A DNA stretch of 64,000 nt from Bacteroides sp. CAG:530 (GTDB taxonomy: Bacteria; Bacteroidota; Bacteroidia; Bacteroidales; Bacteroidaceae), in assembly GCA_000434735.1 (NCBI GenBank), contig FR881229.1, forward strand, positions 11,597 through 75,596. Direction: 5' to 3'. Shown here piece after piece: positions 28,622 through 37,630 of this stretch. The stretch's first letter is position 1; every line of letters starts with the position of its first letter. Below the pieces are notes generated by a model that ran no database searches, was not told the DNA's origin, and was given only the letters and a program-made list of their open reading frames with translations. Position numbers and translations under genes: made by a program.

Positions 28622-30763
28622 TTAATACTTATTGTTGATAATCATCTCATCAATCACTTCTTTCGCAACTCCCGATACGTTTTTCTTGGTGGTCAAATCC
28701 CACAGTGAAGTGTTCTTTTCCAACAAGTACTGCGTACCTACAATCCAACTCTGAATCCAACCGGTCAATGTGCTCCATACACCCCATCCGGCATCAGCGT
28801 TAGATGCCCAATAGCCCCAATTCTGATAGTTGAATGCTCGGAACCAAGCTCCATCTACATTCTTGAACTTATCGCTGCTTACCTGAATACGGATTAAGAA
28901 ATCACGCATCTGATTTACAGCTTTAATATAAGCCGGGTCTTTTGTAGCCATAGCCGCTTCGCACAAGCCGACAAAAGCGAAGTTGGTTGTGTAGAGCATA
29001 TCTGCTACAGGGTCACCATTCTTGAAAATCAAAGACGCTTCTGTACGTCCATACGCATCGTTAGAAGGGGTACAGCCAAACATACTCTTTGACTCATCAC
29101 CCAGTTCTTCGCGAATACCGCCACACGCTACTTGGTTTTTCAGCAACTCTTCAGTCATGAATTGAAGCCATTGCTTATGTTGGTCGGTAGGTTCTACACG
29201 ATATAACCATGCCAAAGGCAAAATCATACGTGCTCTTTCCTGCTGAATACAATTAGTCCAATTCCAGTCGTTAGGATAACCTGCCATCATGAGCGAAACG
29301 CCCTTTTTAACACGGTCTAGCAACGGCTGATACTTGGTCTGTTCATACAGCCACAAGTAGCAAGCCCAGTTCCAAGATTCAAAATGAGGATGCAGGTTCA
29401 CTAAGTCAGAATTGAAATAGTGTCTCCAGCCATTCTTCTGTAAATCTGGATCTAAGATATTACCGCCACGGAAACCGTTCTTACCAGTAGTACGGAAGTT
29501 ACCTACTATACATTCTACTATCTGCTTGTCCCAAGAAGTACTGTTCATAATAGAAGAGGCTGCCAACGAACCTAAAATAGAACGGGCATTGTCGTCGCCA
29601 TAGTAAGTTCCTTTATGAGTATAAGCCCATCCCAACAAGCCGTAAGAAGGCGACTCCGGATTATTTCTTACCGAGTCACGATATTCTCTGAATGAGTAAT
29701 CCAGCAAGTTTGATGATACCTTTAGATAATCTTGCTTGCCAAGCAAATCGCCGGCTGCCGCAAATGCATAAGAAGACTCTCCCTGCACGTCATCGCGCAT
29801 CCAATAACGGTATTGCTGTTTTCCATCATAATAAATGCTCGACATATGACCTTCGAGTACACCTAAAGAGCCATCGCCATCGGGCATATCGGCGGGTAAT
29901 TCAGGACCAACCGGTGCCAAACCATCGCCCATATATTTATCGGCCCAATCCTTTTTCCAAGAAGGATGTACCAAAAGATGAGCGTTGTAGTACCATTTTA
30001 CACCTTTGGCGATACTCTGCTTTCCAGCATCCTTAGGCAACTGTTCTGTAGCCGAATAAGACGGTGAAACATAGGTAGGCCAAGAAGAGAATGTTACATC
30101 TTGCTTTTGCAACAGCCAGTTCATAATGTATTCAAACATAGACTGTACGCGCTGTTCCGGAAGATAACGGCTGGTAGCGAAGTTACTTACGCTTGTAGCG
30201 GCCACCATCAGCTGATTGTTCTTCTGATATAGCAACGGATGAACAGGCGTATTAGCCAAACCATACACGGCATTATCGAAACCGGCTACTTTAGCGGCAA
30301 CCAAATATGTACTGTCGGGTGCTTGGTCGAACTCCTTCAAAATGCATCTGTGAAAACACATCAAAGACATAGCAGGAAGTTGAGGAGTAAGCGAATCGCA
30401 AACCACCACTCGTTCAAGCACCATAGTATCTGTCTTTACGCACATGTTTTCTCCAATCTGCTGAGGATAGTCCATGAATACGCGCAAAGCCTTCGACTGA
30501 ATCAAATTCAAATCTTCACTCGTCACCACCGTTCCCTTCTCAGGATAAGACGGAGCGAGCAACAATACCGGAGACTGCTCTGGGGCTTTCTGAATAGCCT
30601 CAGCAACAGATGAACAGAACTGCAGTTGATACCCCTCATCAGTCAATAACTGAGCCAAGTTGCTTTTAGCGTCGCCGTAGCAAACTATCTTCTCTTTCTT
30701 TGCTCCGCAAGAGAACAAGAACAGACAAGAAAATAAGATTGATATAATTCCTAATTTATGCAT
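28622..30763 (-). CDS. Large secreted lipoprotein, probable alpha-helical-barrel sugar-active protein, unknown family
   Basis: A 713-residue lipoprotein (lipobox LFLFSC, Cys at about 19). Residues about 25-250 look like an alpha/beta domain (KIVCYGDAKSNLAQLL, PVLLLAPSYPEKG). The rest (about 260-700) has the repeated amphipathic helices and Trp/Tyr-rich loops of alpha-toroid glycosidases and lyases (YRYWMRDDVQGESSYAFAAA, GRTEASLIFKNGD, DGAWFRAFNYQNWGYW and ADAGWG). I cannot name a glycosidase family or point to catalytic residues with confidence. It is the last gene of a four-gene operon with an epimerase and a sugar permease, 7 bp after the epimerase gene, so processing of the imported sugar's parent glycan is the natural guess. 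Confidence 0.6.
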   Translation of the reverse strand: MHKLGIISILFSCLFLFSCGAKKEKIVCYGDAKSNLAQLLTDEGYQLQFCSSVAEAIQKAPEQSPVLLLAPSYPEKGTVVTSEDLNLIQSKALRVFMDYPQQIGENMCVKTDTMVLERVVVCDSLTPQLPAMSLMCFHRCILKEFDQAPDSTYLVAAKVAGFDNAVYGLANTPVHPLLYQKNNQLMVAATSVSNFATSRYLPEQRVQSMFEYIMNWLLQKQDVTFSSWPTYVSPSYSATEQLPKDAGKQSIAKGVKWYYNAHLLVHPSWKKDWADKYMGDGLAPVGPELPADMPDGDGSLGVLEGHMSSIYYDGKQQYRYWMRDDVQGESSYAFAAAGDLLGKQDYLKVSSNLLDYSFREYRDSVRNNPESPSYGLLGWAYTHKGTYYGDDNARSILGSLAASSIMNSTSWDKQIVECIVGNFRTTGKNGFRGGNILDPDLQKNGWRHYFNSDLVNLHPHFESWNWACYLWLYEQTKYQPLLDRVKKGVSLMMAGYPNDWNWTNCIQQERARMILPLAWLYRVEPTDQHKQWLQFMTEELLKNQVACGGIREELGDESKSMFGCTPSNDAYGRTEASLIFKNGDPVADMLYTTNFAFVGLCEAAMATKDPAYIKAVNQMRDFLIRIQVSSDKFKNVDGAWFRAFNYQNWGYWASNADAGWGVWSTLTGWIQSWIVGTQYLLEKNTSLWDLTTKKNVSGVAKEVIDEMIINNKY

Positions 30764-30770
30764 TACTTAT

Positions 30771-31943
30771 TTATTTTTCACTGATAGCTTCTAATGTTTT
30801 CCAGCACTGATACAAGCCTCTGGGCACGTGGAAACAGCCTTTCCATTTTCCACCTTTCAAAGGAAGAAGCACTTCGCCGCGACGGTTCAAGTAACCGAAC
30901 CATTCAGGATGTTCGCTGTCTTTAAAATGTTCCCAAGTATAATTATGTACCTTTTCAAACCAATCCAAGCAACGCTGGTCACCGGTAAGCTGATAACCTT
31001 TCAACATAGAAATCAATGTTTCAATGTGTACCCACCATAACTTCTGATCCCATTCCAACTGCTGAGGAGGATTACCCTCACGGTCCATAAAGTAGAAGAT
31101 ACCTTCGTATTCTTTATCCCAACCGTATTCTAACATCTTCAAAGCGGTATCCTTAGCTTTTTCAATAAGTTCCGGACGATTCAAACGCTTGCCTAAGTCC
31201 ATGATGAACCACATGGCCTCAGTGGCATGGCCAGGAGTAATCTGACGGCCTTCAAAACAATCAACCAACGAATTGTCACCATTCAGATTTTCCACAATGA
31301 GACCACCCAGTTCCGGACGAAGGAACACCTCCATTACTTCGTGGATACAAGTATCCATAGTCTTCACCAAGAAATCTTCATCGAGCAGATGCTCAATTTC
31401 CAAAGCCAAGTTGCAAAGAATCATCGGCAAGGCGAATCCCTTAAGATTACGAGTGCCCGGATGTAACTTATTCCACTTGCCTTTCGGATTATCTACCTTT
31501 GACAAGATAATCTCGAATGTCTTCTTCGCTATTTCCGCATATTCCTGATTGCCAGTAGCCAGACTCAGTTGGCCGAAAGCCATCGTAGCAAAAGTATAAG
31601 AGAAAATATTGTAAGGTTCTACCAACGGACGACCTTGGCGGTCGAGTGAGAAATACCAATTGTAATTGCCGTCGTGACCATACTTCTTTAGGAACTCTCC
31701 ACCCTGAATAGCACAATCCAACCATTCCTGACGCTTTTCTACTTTATTATAAAGCATAGAGAACAGCCAAACCTCACGTCCCTGCAACCAAATGAATTTG
31801 TCTGTATCAAAAACACTACCATCTTGACGTAAACAAGTATAATAGCCACCGAACTCGTGGTCTTGCGAATGTTCCAACCAGAAAGGAAGAACATTATCAA
31901 ATAATTCGTTTTTGTAAAGTTCTGCTAATTTCTTAAAATCCAT
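30771..31943 (-). CDS. AGE/RnBP-type N-acylglucosamine 2-epimerase family protein
   Basis: A 390-residue alpha/alpha-barrel enzyme. The catalytic histidines of the renin-binding-protein/AGE branch appear to be H239 (ITPGHATEAMWF) and H372 (GGKWKGCFHVPRGL), with the conserved KLWWVHIETL between them. The GCFHVPR ending points to the N-acylglucosamine branch (GlcNAc/ManNAc interconversion, as for NanE-II of Bacteroides) rather than cellobiose 2-epimerase. It lies 26 bp after the sugar-porter gene. No N-acetylneuraminate lyase or sialidase is nearby, so ManNAc may come from another source, or the true substrate may differ. Confidence 0.85.
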   Translation of the reverse strand: MDFKKLAELYKNELFDNVLPFWLEHSQDHEFGGYYTCLRQDGSVFDTDKFIWLQGREVWLFSMLYNKVEKRQEWLDCAIQGGEFLKKYGHDGNYNWYFSLDRQGRPLVEPYNIFSYTFATMAFGQLSLATGNQEYAEIAKKTFEIILSKVDNPKGKWNKLHPGTRNLKGFALPMILCNLALEIEHLLDEDFLVKTMDTCIHEVMEVFLRPELGGLIVENLNGDNSLVDCFEGRQITPGHATEAMWFIMDLGKRLNRPELIEKAKDTALKMLEYGWDKEYEGIFYFMDREGNPPQQLEWDQKLWWVHIETLISMLKGYQLTGDQRCLDWFEKVHNYTWEHFKDSEHPEWFGYLNRRGEVLLPLKGGKWKGCFHVPRGLYQCWKTLEAISEK

Positions 31944-31969
31944 AGTTCTATTTTTTTATAAGTTTTTTT

Positions 31970-33373
31970 TTATTTTTTCATCCAATATCGTTCTATCTCT
32001 TCTAATGATTTACCGGCAGTTTCCGGTATCAACTTCCATACAATCAGCATATAAGGAACACACATCATAGCAAACAGCAAGAAAGTTCCTGTTGGTGTAA
32101 GATTCTGCAACATCCACGGAGTGAGCTGTCCGATGAGGTAAGTACCAATCCATAAAGCAAAACCTGCGATAGACATAGCCAAACCGCGAATCTTTGTAGG
32201 ATACATCTCGCTGAGCAATACAAATATTACAGCGCAGATAGATACGGCACAACTGAATACGTAAGCCAAGAAGAAGAGCAACAAAACCCATGAAGGAATA
32301 TGCCAAGCGTCGCCAAATGAGAAATAAAAGGCGATGCAGCACAATGCTATCACCATACCCGATACTCCATAATAAACCAACTTCTTTCTTCCTACCTTAT
32401 CTATAATCACTAACGCCAAAATTGTAGTAAGTGTATTTACTAAACCAACCATTACCTGATAGAACAATGAGTCTCCACCCGACAATCCGGCATTTTCGAA
32501 AATGGAAGGACCGTAATACAATACAGCGTTAACCCCCATAAACTGTCCAAGGATGGCAATGCCTGCACCTATCAAAACCGCCTTACGAATGCCCGGCTGA
32601 AGCAACATACGCCAATCGGACTTTGAAGACGACTGAATCATACTCTTAGTTTCGTGCAACTGATAATTAGCTTCTGACACTGAGTGATATATACGTTCTA
32701 ATACCTTGCTTGCATTTTCGTCACGGCCTCTCACAATCAGCCAACGAGGACTCTCGGGTATAAAGAAAATAATCAAGAAAAACATTAAAGCAGGCACCGT
32801 CTCCATTCCTAACATGCCACGCCATACTTCACTAACGAATATCAGGTCCATCCATCCACCCTGAGGATTGGCTACTGCACTTTCAGACCAAGCCAACAAC
32901 TGATAATTCATCAGATAAGCGCCAAGAAAACCTACCGTAACCGCCAACTGATACAATGAGACCAAGCGTCCACGATACTGGGCTACAGCAACTTCGGATA
33001 TATAAAGAGGAGATACTACCGATACCACTCCGATACCAATACCACCGATAATACGATAAATTACCAACTGATTAAAATCGGCACAAAAAGCACACCCGAT
33101 AGCCGACACTGAAAACATCACCGCCGAAAGAATCATGGTTACTTTACGACCCAACCTATCACTAAGCACACCCGACGACAGAACCCCAAGAATAGAACCT
33201 ATCAAGGCACATCCCACATACCAGCCCTGCTGCAAAGTGTCCAAACCAAAAATCTGTGTTACTTGAGAGGTTGTTCCGGATATGACGGCAGTGTCATACC
33301 CGAACAAAAAACCTCCTATAGCTGCTACAACAGATAGGAAAATCAAATAAGAAAAATTTATATTCTGTTTCAT
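31970..33373 (-). CDS. MFS sugar-porter family permease
   Basis: A 467-residue inner-membrane proton:sugar symporter of the GLUT/XylE type with 12 predicted helices. All signature motifs are visible: GYDTAVISGTTSQ in helix 1, DRLGRKVTM in the loop after helix 2, IGGIGIGVVSVVSPLYISEVA, PESPRWLI, GVNAVLYYGPSIFENAG in helix 7, DKVGRKKLVYYG, and PETAGKSLEEIE at the C-terminus. I start at 33373 (MKQNINFSYL) because the upstream Met would overlap the preceding gene; a possible ribosome site AATAGG lies ahead. It likely imports the hexose or hexosamine used by the epimerase in the same operon. Confidence 0.9.
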   Translation of the reverse strand: MKQNINFSYLIFLSVVAAIGGFLFGYDTAVISGTTSQVTQIFGLDTLQQGWYVGCALIGSILGVLSSGVLSDRLGRKVTMILSAVMFSVSAIGCAFCADFNQLVIYRIIGGIGIGVVSVVSPLYISEVAVAQYRGRLVSLYQLAVTVGFLGAYLMNYQLLAWSESAVANPQGGWMDLIFVSEVWRGMLGMETVPALMFFLIIFFIPESPRWLIVRGRDENASKVLERIYHSVSEANYQLHETKSMIQSSSKSDWRMLLQPGIRKAVLIGAGIAILGQFMGVNAVLYYGPSIFENAGLSGGDSLFYQVMVGLVNTLTTILALVIIDKVGRKKLVYYGVSGMVIALCCIAFYFSFGDAWHIPSWVLLLFFLAYVFSCAVSICAVIFVLLSEMYPTKIRGLAMSIAGFALWIGTYLIGQLTPWMLQNLTPTGTFLLFAMMCVPYMLIVWKLIPETAGKSLEEIERYWMKK

Positions 33374-33389
33374 ACCTATTAAAATGCTA

Positions 33390-34481
33390 TCACTTAATGT
33401 CAAAGTATTCCCGATATCTGTCGTATAAATGGCCAGCCTGCAAATAAGCTGATTGCGGGCTCATAAAATGTGAAAATTCAAAAGTTATCGCCTTATCATA
33501 TCCGGCTCTCTTAGCCGCTTCAAGTTTCATTCTCAGCTTATCGAATTTGATAGGCAAGAATCTGATAGGCATATCGCGGTCAAAGCTCTCAGCGTTTGTC
33601 CAACACTTCATGCCATACTTATCCGCTAATTTCTTATTAACTGTAAAGAATGCGTCCAATTCATCGTAGTCGATATGGCCATCCTGAAAAGCGCATGCGT
33701 CTACTACATCATGAATGCCGTCAAAGATTTCATTCCACTCACGTTCATGCTCCTGCACTGACACAGCCTCTTCACGAGTCAGCTTTCCGGTTCCCATCAC
33801 CGCTTTCTTTCCGTCAATCCACGGAGAAATGAAAGTTGGCAGTCCGCCAGACACATCTTTACACTGTTTACCCATAGCATGAAAAGCGCTAATGGCACCC
33901 TTTGTAGCACGGCTGATTTCACCGCTTATATACCAACCGCTGAAGCTCTTGTAATGACCATAAGACTCCCATACCTCATCTATCACATATTTATTATCTT
34001 CTATCTCCCAACTCAAATCGCCTGTATCCCAATAACGGCCAGAATCGTACAAACCGAAATAGAACTTCATTCCATATTTCTGGGCCAAGCGCAAATACAT
34101 ATCCACCAAATCGACCGACGGCATATAACATCCCTTCTTCAACAAGTATTTAGAAGGATAAGTAATAAACTTACGATAACCTGAACGAATCATAATCACA
34201 GTATCGATGCCGATATTTTTCATGTGCTGGAAATCTTGATCCCACTCTTTCTCCCCCCAATTCTGATGAGGGATATCATGAGATATTTCATCCAAAAATG
34301 TACCGGTGATTTGCAAGCCTTGAGCCTTAGGAACAATCAACTTACTTTCTATACCTTCTGTCGAACGTACCTTAGCGGTAGTTTTTTTATCCGACAGTGT
34401 ATCTGCCAACAAAGAAGGAGCCGCTAACATTGAAGCGCCTGCCAAAGTTGCTTTTTTAAAAAAATCACGTCTGCTTTCCAT
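33390..34481 (-). CDS. DUF4434-like secreted TIM-barrel protein with Tat-type signal
   Basis: A 363-residue protein. The N-terminus has a twin-arginine motif (ESRRDFFKKA) and a hydrophobic stretch to about residue 27. The body looks like a glycosidase-type beta/alpha barrel: GTFLDEISHDIPHQNW, HMKNIGIDTVIMIRSGY, KFYFGLYDSGRYW, FSGWYISGEIS (an acidic strand-end position common in such barrels) and FEFSHFMSP. The pattern fits DUF4434, whose activity is unknown to me. It is first in the operon with the sugar porter, epimerase and 713-residue protein, 16 bp before the porter start. A -7 box is present upstream at 34559. Confidence 0.7.
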   Translation of the reverse strand: MESRRDFFKKATLAGASMLAAPSLLADTLSDKKTTAKVRSTEGIESKLIVPKAQGLQITGTFLDEISHDIPHQNWGEKEWDQDFQHMKNIGIDTVIMIRSGYRKFITYPSKYLLKKGCYMPSVDLVDMYLRLAQKYGMKFYFGLYDSGRYWDTGDLSWEIEDNKYVIDEVWESYGHYKSFSGWYISGEISRATKGAISAFHAMGKQCKDVSGGLPTFISPWIDGKKAVMGTGKLTREEAVSVQEHEREWNEIFDGIHDVVDACAFQDGHIDYDELDAFFTVNKKLADKYGMKCWTNAESFDRDMPIRFLPIKFDKLRMKLEAAKRAGYDKAITFEFSHFMSPQSAYLQAGHLYDRYREYFDIK

Positions 34482-34558
34482 CAGTATCTTTTATTAAGAA
34501 TTTACGTTAAACAATACAGTATATACAACCGACACACTACTTGCCTATATATACGCTG

Positions 34559-34566
34559 CAAATATA
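34559..34566 (-). promoter_or_regulatory. -7 box of the epimerase operon
   Basis: The minus strand reads TATATTTG, an exact TAnnTTTG, with a leader of about 70 nt before the ATG at 34481. A -33 element is not clear. Confidence 0.55.
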
Positions 34567-34764
34567 CCTATATTTATTAAATAAAAAAGATATAATAAAA
34601 GTTTTTATCAATTTAATAGGGAAATTCTTTCTCAAAAAATAAAATCAGCCCTTTTTAATCCATATTAGAAAGAGAATTAATAGAAATAACGCTTTATATA
34701 TTGCTATACCTTATTTATATATACGGATAAAATCAACATCTTATTAGAAAAACTAAAAGTCGCA

Positions 34765-34920
34765 TTAAAGGCTTTTTCCTTCTGCGAAAGAAATAAGTAA
34801 AATCAGCAACACCTCACAACGTACAATAGAGTACGGACGCTTTGCCGGGTTATACCCTATGCGCCGCAGCTCGTCAAACATTCCCCGCATTCTTAAATAC
34901 GCCAAGGTTTTTAATTGCAT
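34765..34920 (-). CDS. Possible small protein (51 residues), unknown
   Basis: A short open frame starting MQLKTLAYLRMRGMFDEL and continuing with GYNPAKRPYSIVRC, then a hydrophobic segment. Base use is less AT-rich than its surroundings, as for a coding or formerly coding sequence. I do not recognise it. It could be the tail of a decayed gene from a mobile element. It lies 7 bp after another small open frame on the same strand. Confidence 0.3.
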   Translation of the reverse strand: MQLKTLAYLRMRGMFDELRRIGYNPAKRPYSIVRCEVLLILLISFAEGKSL

Positions 34921-34927
34921 TTAAATT

Positions 34928-35128
34928 TTATATGAGACATTGATAAATCTGTTTTTGAAATTTTCGCTGATATTGGTCGGATACAAAATGCGACACCATG
35001 CAAAAATGTATTATTGAATCTTTCTGCATCACGTAAAAGGCAATACCTACGCAATATGGTACACCGTAAGAACCTAAACACATGCAAGCAGAAAGACAGA
35101 ACGCAGCGATAAGTTTATTAAACAACAT
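34928..35128 (-). CDS. Possible small exported protein (66 residues), unknown
   Basis: An open frame whose first 35 residues are hydrophobic and Cys-rich (LIAAFCLSACMCLGSYG), followed by a short polar tail. It could be a small membrane or exported peptide, or chance. No -7 box was found ahead. It sits in a 730-bp gap that otherwise holds inverted repeats. Confidence 0.2.
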   Translation of the reverse strand: MLFNKLIAAFCLSACMCLGSYGVPYCVGIAFYVMQKDSIIHFCMVSHFVSDQYQRKFQKQIYQCLI

Positions 35129-35143
35129 CTAATCTTGTTAAAA

Positions 35144-35245
35144 GCATGCGAATTGCATATTAATCATTCGCATATCGCAGTGCTGCAATTCGCATATTGC
35201 AGGTCTGTTATCCGTAATCTTTTTTTCTGCGATTCGCATGTGTTT
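35144..35245. repeat. Cluster of GCGAATTGCA-type inverted and direct repeats
   Basis: TGCGAATTGCA (35147-35157) has its exact reverse complement TGCAATTCGCA at 35184-35194. CTGCAAT...ATTGCAG (35183-35202) forms a further small inverted repeat. Variants ATTCGCATATCGCAG (35166-35180) and CTGCGATTCGCATG (35228-35241) share the core. This could be a binding-site cluster or a folded RNA; no neighbour explains it. Confidence 0.6.
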
Positions 35246-35249
35246 TTCA

Positions 35250-35279
35250 CCCGCCCCAGAATGTGTTCTGAGGCGGGTA
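35250..35279. terminator. GC-rich hairpin, likely terminator
   Basis: ACCCGCC pairs with GGCGGGT, and CAGAA with TTCTG inside it, around the loop TGTG. It stands in an AT-rich gap, with no obvious gene ending at it on the plus strand; on the minus strand it could end transcripts coming from nadB. Confidence 0.5.
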
Positions 35280-35433
35280 TTTGAAAATATAATACAGAAA
35301 TGATGCGAAAACGAGAAAAAACAGCTTTGTAACGGTTAGCAAATATATTAAACACGCTATCAGAGGTGTACCTTAGCGTGGTGCGACTTCTCTCTTGTGG
35401 GCGCATGGCAAAAACACCTCACAGCGTACATAA

Positions 35434-35474
35434 AAAAAGCCCCAACGTTTCAAAGATACACGTTGGAGCTTTTT
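35434..35474. terminator. Terminator of nadB
   Basis: AAAAAGC(C)CCAACG and CGTTGG(A)GCTTTTT form a 14-bp stem with one mismatch, 21 bp past the nadB stop at 35495, with T-runs in both directions. Confidence 0.85.
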
Positions 35475-35494
35475 ATAAAAATATCAGCTTCCGC

Positions 35495-37078
35495 TTATTT
35501 CTTTTCTTCTTGTGCTGCGTGCGGATAGTCGATGGTGTAATGCAATCCACGGCTTTCCTTGCGTTCCATAGCCTGACGGGTAATAAGGTACCCCACGTTT
35601 ATCATGTTACGGAGTTCGCATATTTCACGAGAAGCTTTTACACGCTTAAACAGACGTTCTGTCTCTTCGTACAATATATCCAGACGGTTCCAAGCACGAA
35701 CCAGACGTACATTGCTTCGTACAATACCTACGTAAGCTTCCATTATCTGGTTTACTTCCTTCATGCTCTGGGTAATCAAGATACGCTCTTCATTGTTCAT
35801 CGTGCCCTCAGCATCCCATTCTGGAACATCTTCATTAAAATCGTAACGGTCTATTACGCTCAACGCATGCTTTGCTGCAGCATCGGCATAAACTATCGCT
35901 TCAATCAGTGAGTTTGATGCCAAACGGTTGCCGCCATGCAAGCCTGTACATGAGCATTCGCCCAAAGCATACAGACGCTTGATGCTAGACTGTCCGTCAA
36001 GATCTACCTTGATACCGCCACACAGATAATGCGCTGCCGGAGCTACCGGTATATAGTCTTTAGTGATATCAATGCCCAAGCTGAGACATTTCTTATATAT
36101 ATTCGGGAAGTGCTTCTTGGTTTCTTCCGGATCTTTATGCGTCACATCAAGGTATACATGGTCTTCGCCGCGATGTTTCATTTCGCTATCGATGGCACGT
36201 GCTACGATATCGCGTGGAGCGAGCGACAAACGCGGGTCGTACTTCTGCATGAACTCCTCGCCTGCCAAGTTACGCAATACGCCTCCGTAGCCACGCATAG
36301 CCTCAGTGATAAGGAAGCTCGGACGATCGCCCGGATGGAAGAGCGCTGTAGGATGGAACTGAATGAACTCCATATCCTTTACTACACCTTTCGCACGGTA
36401 TACCATTGCGATACCGTCGCCTGTAGCAACAAGCGGATTTGTGGTATGACGATAAACAGCCTCGCAGCCGCCGGTAGCCATAACAGTAACTCTCGACAAG
36501 AAAGTATCTACCTCGCCAGTAGCCTCATTAAGCACATACGCTCCAAAGCACTTGATGCCCGGAGTATGACGAGTAACAATAATACCCAAATGATGCTGAG
36601 TGATAATTTCTACCGCATAGAAGTTGCTGAATACAGTAATGTTAGGATGACGCTTTATTTCTTCTATCAGACTAGTCTGTATCTCGGCACCGGTATTATC
36701 CTTATGATGCAAGATACGGAATTCTGAATGTCCTCCTTCTTTGTGCAAATCAAACTCTCCGTCTTCTTTCTTATCAAAATTGACTCCCCACTTTATCAGT
36801 TCGTCTATTTGCGCCGGAGCATTGCGCACTACCTTTTCAACAGCTGCCGGATCACTTATCCAGTCACCCGCCACCATTGTATCATGAATGTGTTTTTCGA
36901 AATTATCTACTTTGAGATTAGTCACCGAGGCTATCCCCCCCTGTGCATAAAAGGTATTTGCCTCTTCCAGACCGGCTTTACATATCAGTGCCACCGATCC
37001 CTTTTGCGCAACTTTAAGCGCAAAGCTCATTCCGGCTATTCCTGAACCGATAACGAGAAAATCGAATTTTCTTACCAT
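35495..37078 (-). CDS. nadB: L-aspartate oxidase NadB
   Basis: A 527-residue cytosolic flavoprotein that oxidises L-aspartate to iminoaspartate for NAD synthesis (fumarate can replace oxygen as acceptor in anaerobes). The FAD-binding GxGxxG is at the N-terminus (LVIGSGIAGMSFAL, about 8-21). Family segments include TFYAQGGIASV, EGGHSEFRILHHKDNTGAEI, MEFIQFHPTALFHPG and the catalytic-domain GGIKVDLDGQSSIKRLYALGE, then HGGNRLASNSLIEAIVYA. Length is typical. The partners nadA and nadC are not in the window. It is divergent from the PH-like gene at 37181 and has its own -7 box. Confidence 0.95.
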   Translation of the reverse strand: MVRKFDFLVIGSGIAGMSFALKVAQKGSVALICKAGLEEANTFYAQGGIASVTNLKVDNFEKHIHDTMVAGDWISDPAAVEKVVRNAPAQIDELIKWGVNFDKKEDGEFDLHKEGGHSEFRILHHKDNTGAEIQTSLIEEIKRHPNITVFSNFYAVEIITQHHLGIIVTRHTPGIKCFGAYVLNEATGEVDTFLSRVTVMATGGCEAVYRHTTNPLVATGDGIAMVYRAKGVVKDMEFIQFHPTALFHPGDRPSFLITEAMRGYGGVLRNLAGEEFMQKYDPRLSLAPRDIVARAIDSEMKHRGEDHVYLDVTHKDPEETKKHFPNIYKKCLSLGIDITKDYIPVAPAAHYLCGGIKVDLDGQSSIKRLYALGECSCTGLHGGNRLASNSLIEAIVYADAAAKHALSVIDRYDFNEDVPEWDAEGTMNNEERILITQSMKEVNQIMEAYVGIVRSNVRLVRAWNRLDILYEETERLFKRVKASREICELRNMINVGYLITRQAMERKESRGLHYTIDYPHAAQEEKK

Positions 37079-37097
37079 AATGATTCTATATATGCTG

Positions 37098-37105
37098 CAA
37101 AACTA
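37098..37105 (-). promoter_or_regulatory. -7 box of nadB
   Basis: The minus strand reads TAGTTTTG, matching TAnnTTTG, 19 bp before the start codon at 37078, so the leader would be very short. TTGCC about 20 bp further upstream is a fair -33 candidate. Confidence 0.5.
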
Positions 37106-37180
37106 CAAAAAAAGAATATTGGCAATCAGTTTTCACCAGATATTTTCTTATCTTCACGCTATTTAATTTAAGAACGTGAT

Positions 37181-37600
37181 ATGAACAGAACTTTTCAGAC
37201 AAAAGTAGGACGATGGTATTGGTGTGTCATTGCGCTTACGTCGGCTTTGCTTTTCTATTTATTCTGGCAACACTTTGTTATAGCCGCTTTGGTGGCTATG
37301 GCTGCCGTAGTACTACTGATAGAAATGCTTATCCATACGCAATACGTGCTTACTGCCGATGATGTCCTCCTGATAGAAAGCGGACGCTTCGTTCCGAATG
37401 TCAAAATAGCGGTGGGAGATATAAAGTCGGTTAGAAAAGTTCGTTCTGCCGCACTCTTCCAGCCCGCTCTGTCGTTCTCACGTCTGGAACTGACATACGA
37501 AACCGCAGGAAAGATACAATCCGCACAAGTATCTCCTAAAAACACTGACGACTTTATACGGTGTCTGTGCCGTAAGAATCCATCGATTCAACAACTTTAA
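37181..37600 (+). CDS. Membrane-anchored bacterial PH-like domain protein
   Basis: A 139-residue protein with a pair of N-terminal membrane helices (about 14-30 and 33-50) followed by a small beta domain (about 55-135, TQYVLTADDVLLIESGRFVPNVKIAVGDIKSVRKVRS). Helix-hairpin plus a strand-rich domain with an [I/L]xxxDIxSV motif is typical of bacterial PH (bPH) proteins of unknown role. It is followed 30 bp later by the lipoamide-dehydrogenase gene. Confidence 0.65.
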   Translation: MNRTFQTKVGRWYWCVIALTSALLFYLFWQHFVIAALVAMAAVVLLIEMLIHTQYVLTADDVLLIESGRFVPNVKIAVGDIKSVRKVRSAALFQPALSFSRLELTYETAGKIQSAQVSPKNTDDFIRCLCRKNPSIQQL

Positions 37601-37630
37601 TCTTATATAAACCCTATTAATTCAATACTT

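Noticed and set aside
28622..34481. A sialic-acid (nanLET) operon
   Set aside because: An epimerase and an MFS permease are present, but the N-acetylneuraminate lyase is missing, and the permease is of the sugar-porter type.
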